Shown here: positions 63,307 through 64,000 of the stretch, piece by piece
Layout of the letters: each line of letters begins with the position of its first letter
Numbering within the stretch: position 1 is the stretch's first letter
Source of the DNA: Pseudomonadota bacterium
GTDB taxonomy: Bacteria; Desulfobacterota; Desulfobulbia; Desulfobulbales; CALZHT01
NCBI GenBank assembly: GCA_018823135.1
Contig: JAHJJF010000136.1
Span: forward strand, 1 to 64,000
DNA length: 64,000 nt
Direction of reading: 5' to 3'
Notes under the pieces: generated by a model
Databases searched by the model: none
What the model saw: the letters and a program-made list of their open reading frames with translations, nothing else
What the model was told of the DNA's origin: nothing
Position numbers and translations under genes: made by a program

Positions 63307-64000
63307 TTAAAAATTAACTATCAGTCCCCCCCCCCAATAAAAGTCTGAATGCCATTGTCCGGTGAGTGAAATATTCTTGCAAACAGAATAGTTCAGAGCT
63401 GCTTTCCCCTCCCACCCCGACTCATGGGTATCATATTCCGCTTCCCCCATGAGAGAAAATCGGGGAGTAATAGCAAACTCCTTTTCAAAACTAATCCGGG
63501 CGCCGCTATCAGAATCGACCCAGAGGCGGGTTTCAATGAGGAACGGCATCAAATAATGAATGCCCAGGATAACCCGGGTATGATCTATTTCACTTTCTTC
63601 ACCCAAGATGTCGGCTCCGGCAAATATTGAGAAAAATCGATTAAAATACCGGTCCCAGATGAATATTCCCTCCCACTCGGTTTCATCCACCTCCTGCCAT
63701 CCAACCTCCCATTCAAAGGTCAAATTATTCCGGGTATCAGCAATAGTAATAAAGCCCTCAGTCATACTGCTCAAAATTTCCGCTTGACCCCAAAAATACC
63801 ACGACTCGTTATAAAGCGTGGGGCGTATTTGAGTGACCTCTTGAGGCGGCGTGAATTTGTCGTAATGGACAACACGGGTCATGCCGCTTTCCATGTGATA
63901 AAGGAGATGACAGTGAAAAAACCAGTCACCAGGCTCATTGGCGTCAAATTCAATGACCGTGGTGGACATGGGCGCAACATCAACCGTATGTTTAAGCGGT
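63307..64000 (-). CDS. Multicopper oxidase fused to CopB-like outer-membrane barrel (C-terminal part)
   Basis: The frame is open to the right edge, so only the C-terminal 231 residues are visible. The first 40 contain EFDANEPGDWFFHCHLLYHM (HCH-x3-H-x3-M, with the type 1 copper ligands), the end of a CopA-like multicopper oxidase. After a 30-residue link, FIWDRYFNRFFSIFAGADIL, LGIHYLMPFLIETRLWVDSD, FSLMGEAEYDTHESGWEGKA and the final GQWHSDFYWGGGLIVNF are the repeating strands of a CopB-type barrel, so copper oxidase and outer-membrane exporter or binding partner appear joined. Copper or metal resistance is the inferred role. Confidence 0.82.
   Translation of the reverse strand, partial: PLKHTVDVAPMSTTVIEFDANEPGDWFFHCHLLYHMESGMTRVVHYDKFTPPQEVTQIRPTLYNESWYFWGQAEILSSMTEGFITIADTRNNLTFEWEVGWQEVDETEWEGIFIWDRYFNRFFSIFAGADILGEESEIDHTRVILGIHYLMPFLIETRLWVDSDSGARISFEKEFAITPRFSLMGEAEYDTHESGWEGKAALNYSVCKNISLTGQWHSDFYWGGGLIVNF

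Overview
The window looks like a chromosomal segment of a Gram-negative, probably anaerobic bacterium of the Desulfobacterota (Desulfobulbales-like). The evidence is a lipid A gene set that uses LpxI, a PxxKW-type cysteine-rich small protein, sigma54/NtrC-type regulation, a flavoredoxin-like flavin reductase, FolE2, and NhaD plus SLC13 transporters that suit a saline or marine life. The taxonomic call is inference. No rRNA, tRNA or CRISPR array was seen.

Layout. 1-6.7 kb, minus strand: a type I-C CRISPR effector operon (cas3, cas5c, cas8c with an internal cas11c start, cas7c, then a HEAT-repeat gene running off the left edge). Two ORF6N-domain genes precede it, and one of them begins with the N-terminus of a type I-F Cas1. 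7-9.4 kb: a secreted beta-helix protein behind a sigma54 promoter, and a decayed flavin-reductase fragment. 9.4-21.3 kb, minus: a secreted coiled-coil protein, flavin reductase, pseudouridine synthase, FMN reductase, glycogen phosphorylase, CCA-adding enzyme, FolE2, glycosyltransferase, a PP-loop enzyme and a RibD-like reductase. 21.5-25.4 kb: ParB-like protein, YjbQ and a PAS histidine kinase. 25.5-36 kb, minus: Der, an AmgK/MurU-like sugar-recycling pair, lpxD-fabZ-lpxA-lpxI, an IHF-type protein, enolase and PilC. 36.5-47.4 kb: small or unknown proteins, a Bax-inhibitor-1 protein, an MBL hydrolase, thioredoxin, a fused SpmA/SpmB protein, a DMT transporter, MutY and CstA.

47.4-56.3 kb is the most interesting block. 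A sensor kinase and sigma54 activator pair is divergent from three small proteins that share a TFAEAGE module, two of them joined to universal-stress-protein-like domains. An SLC13/TrkA-C transporter, the NhaD antiporter and an HTH protein follow. The intergenic region holds a near-consensus -24/-12 promoter and two upstream GTTGC-N5-GCAAC-type palindromes, and a very long hairpin lies between the small-protein genes and the transporters. Together these look like one stress or ion-homeostasis regulon not covered by standard family names.

56.4-64 kb: a flotillin (FloA)-NfeD operon, an orphan response regulator, a glycine-rich exported protein with a ZraP-like tail, an exported thioredoxin-fold protein, a 3'-5' exonuclease, and the end of a multicopper oxidase fused to a CopB-like outer-membrane barrel. 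Dispersed intergenic elements occur at 13.4, 19.5, 22.5 and 29.0 kb; those at 19.5 and 29.0 kb are inverted copies of the same element.
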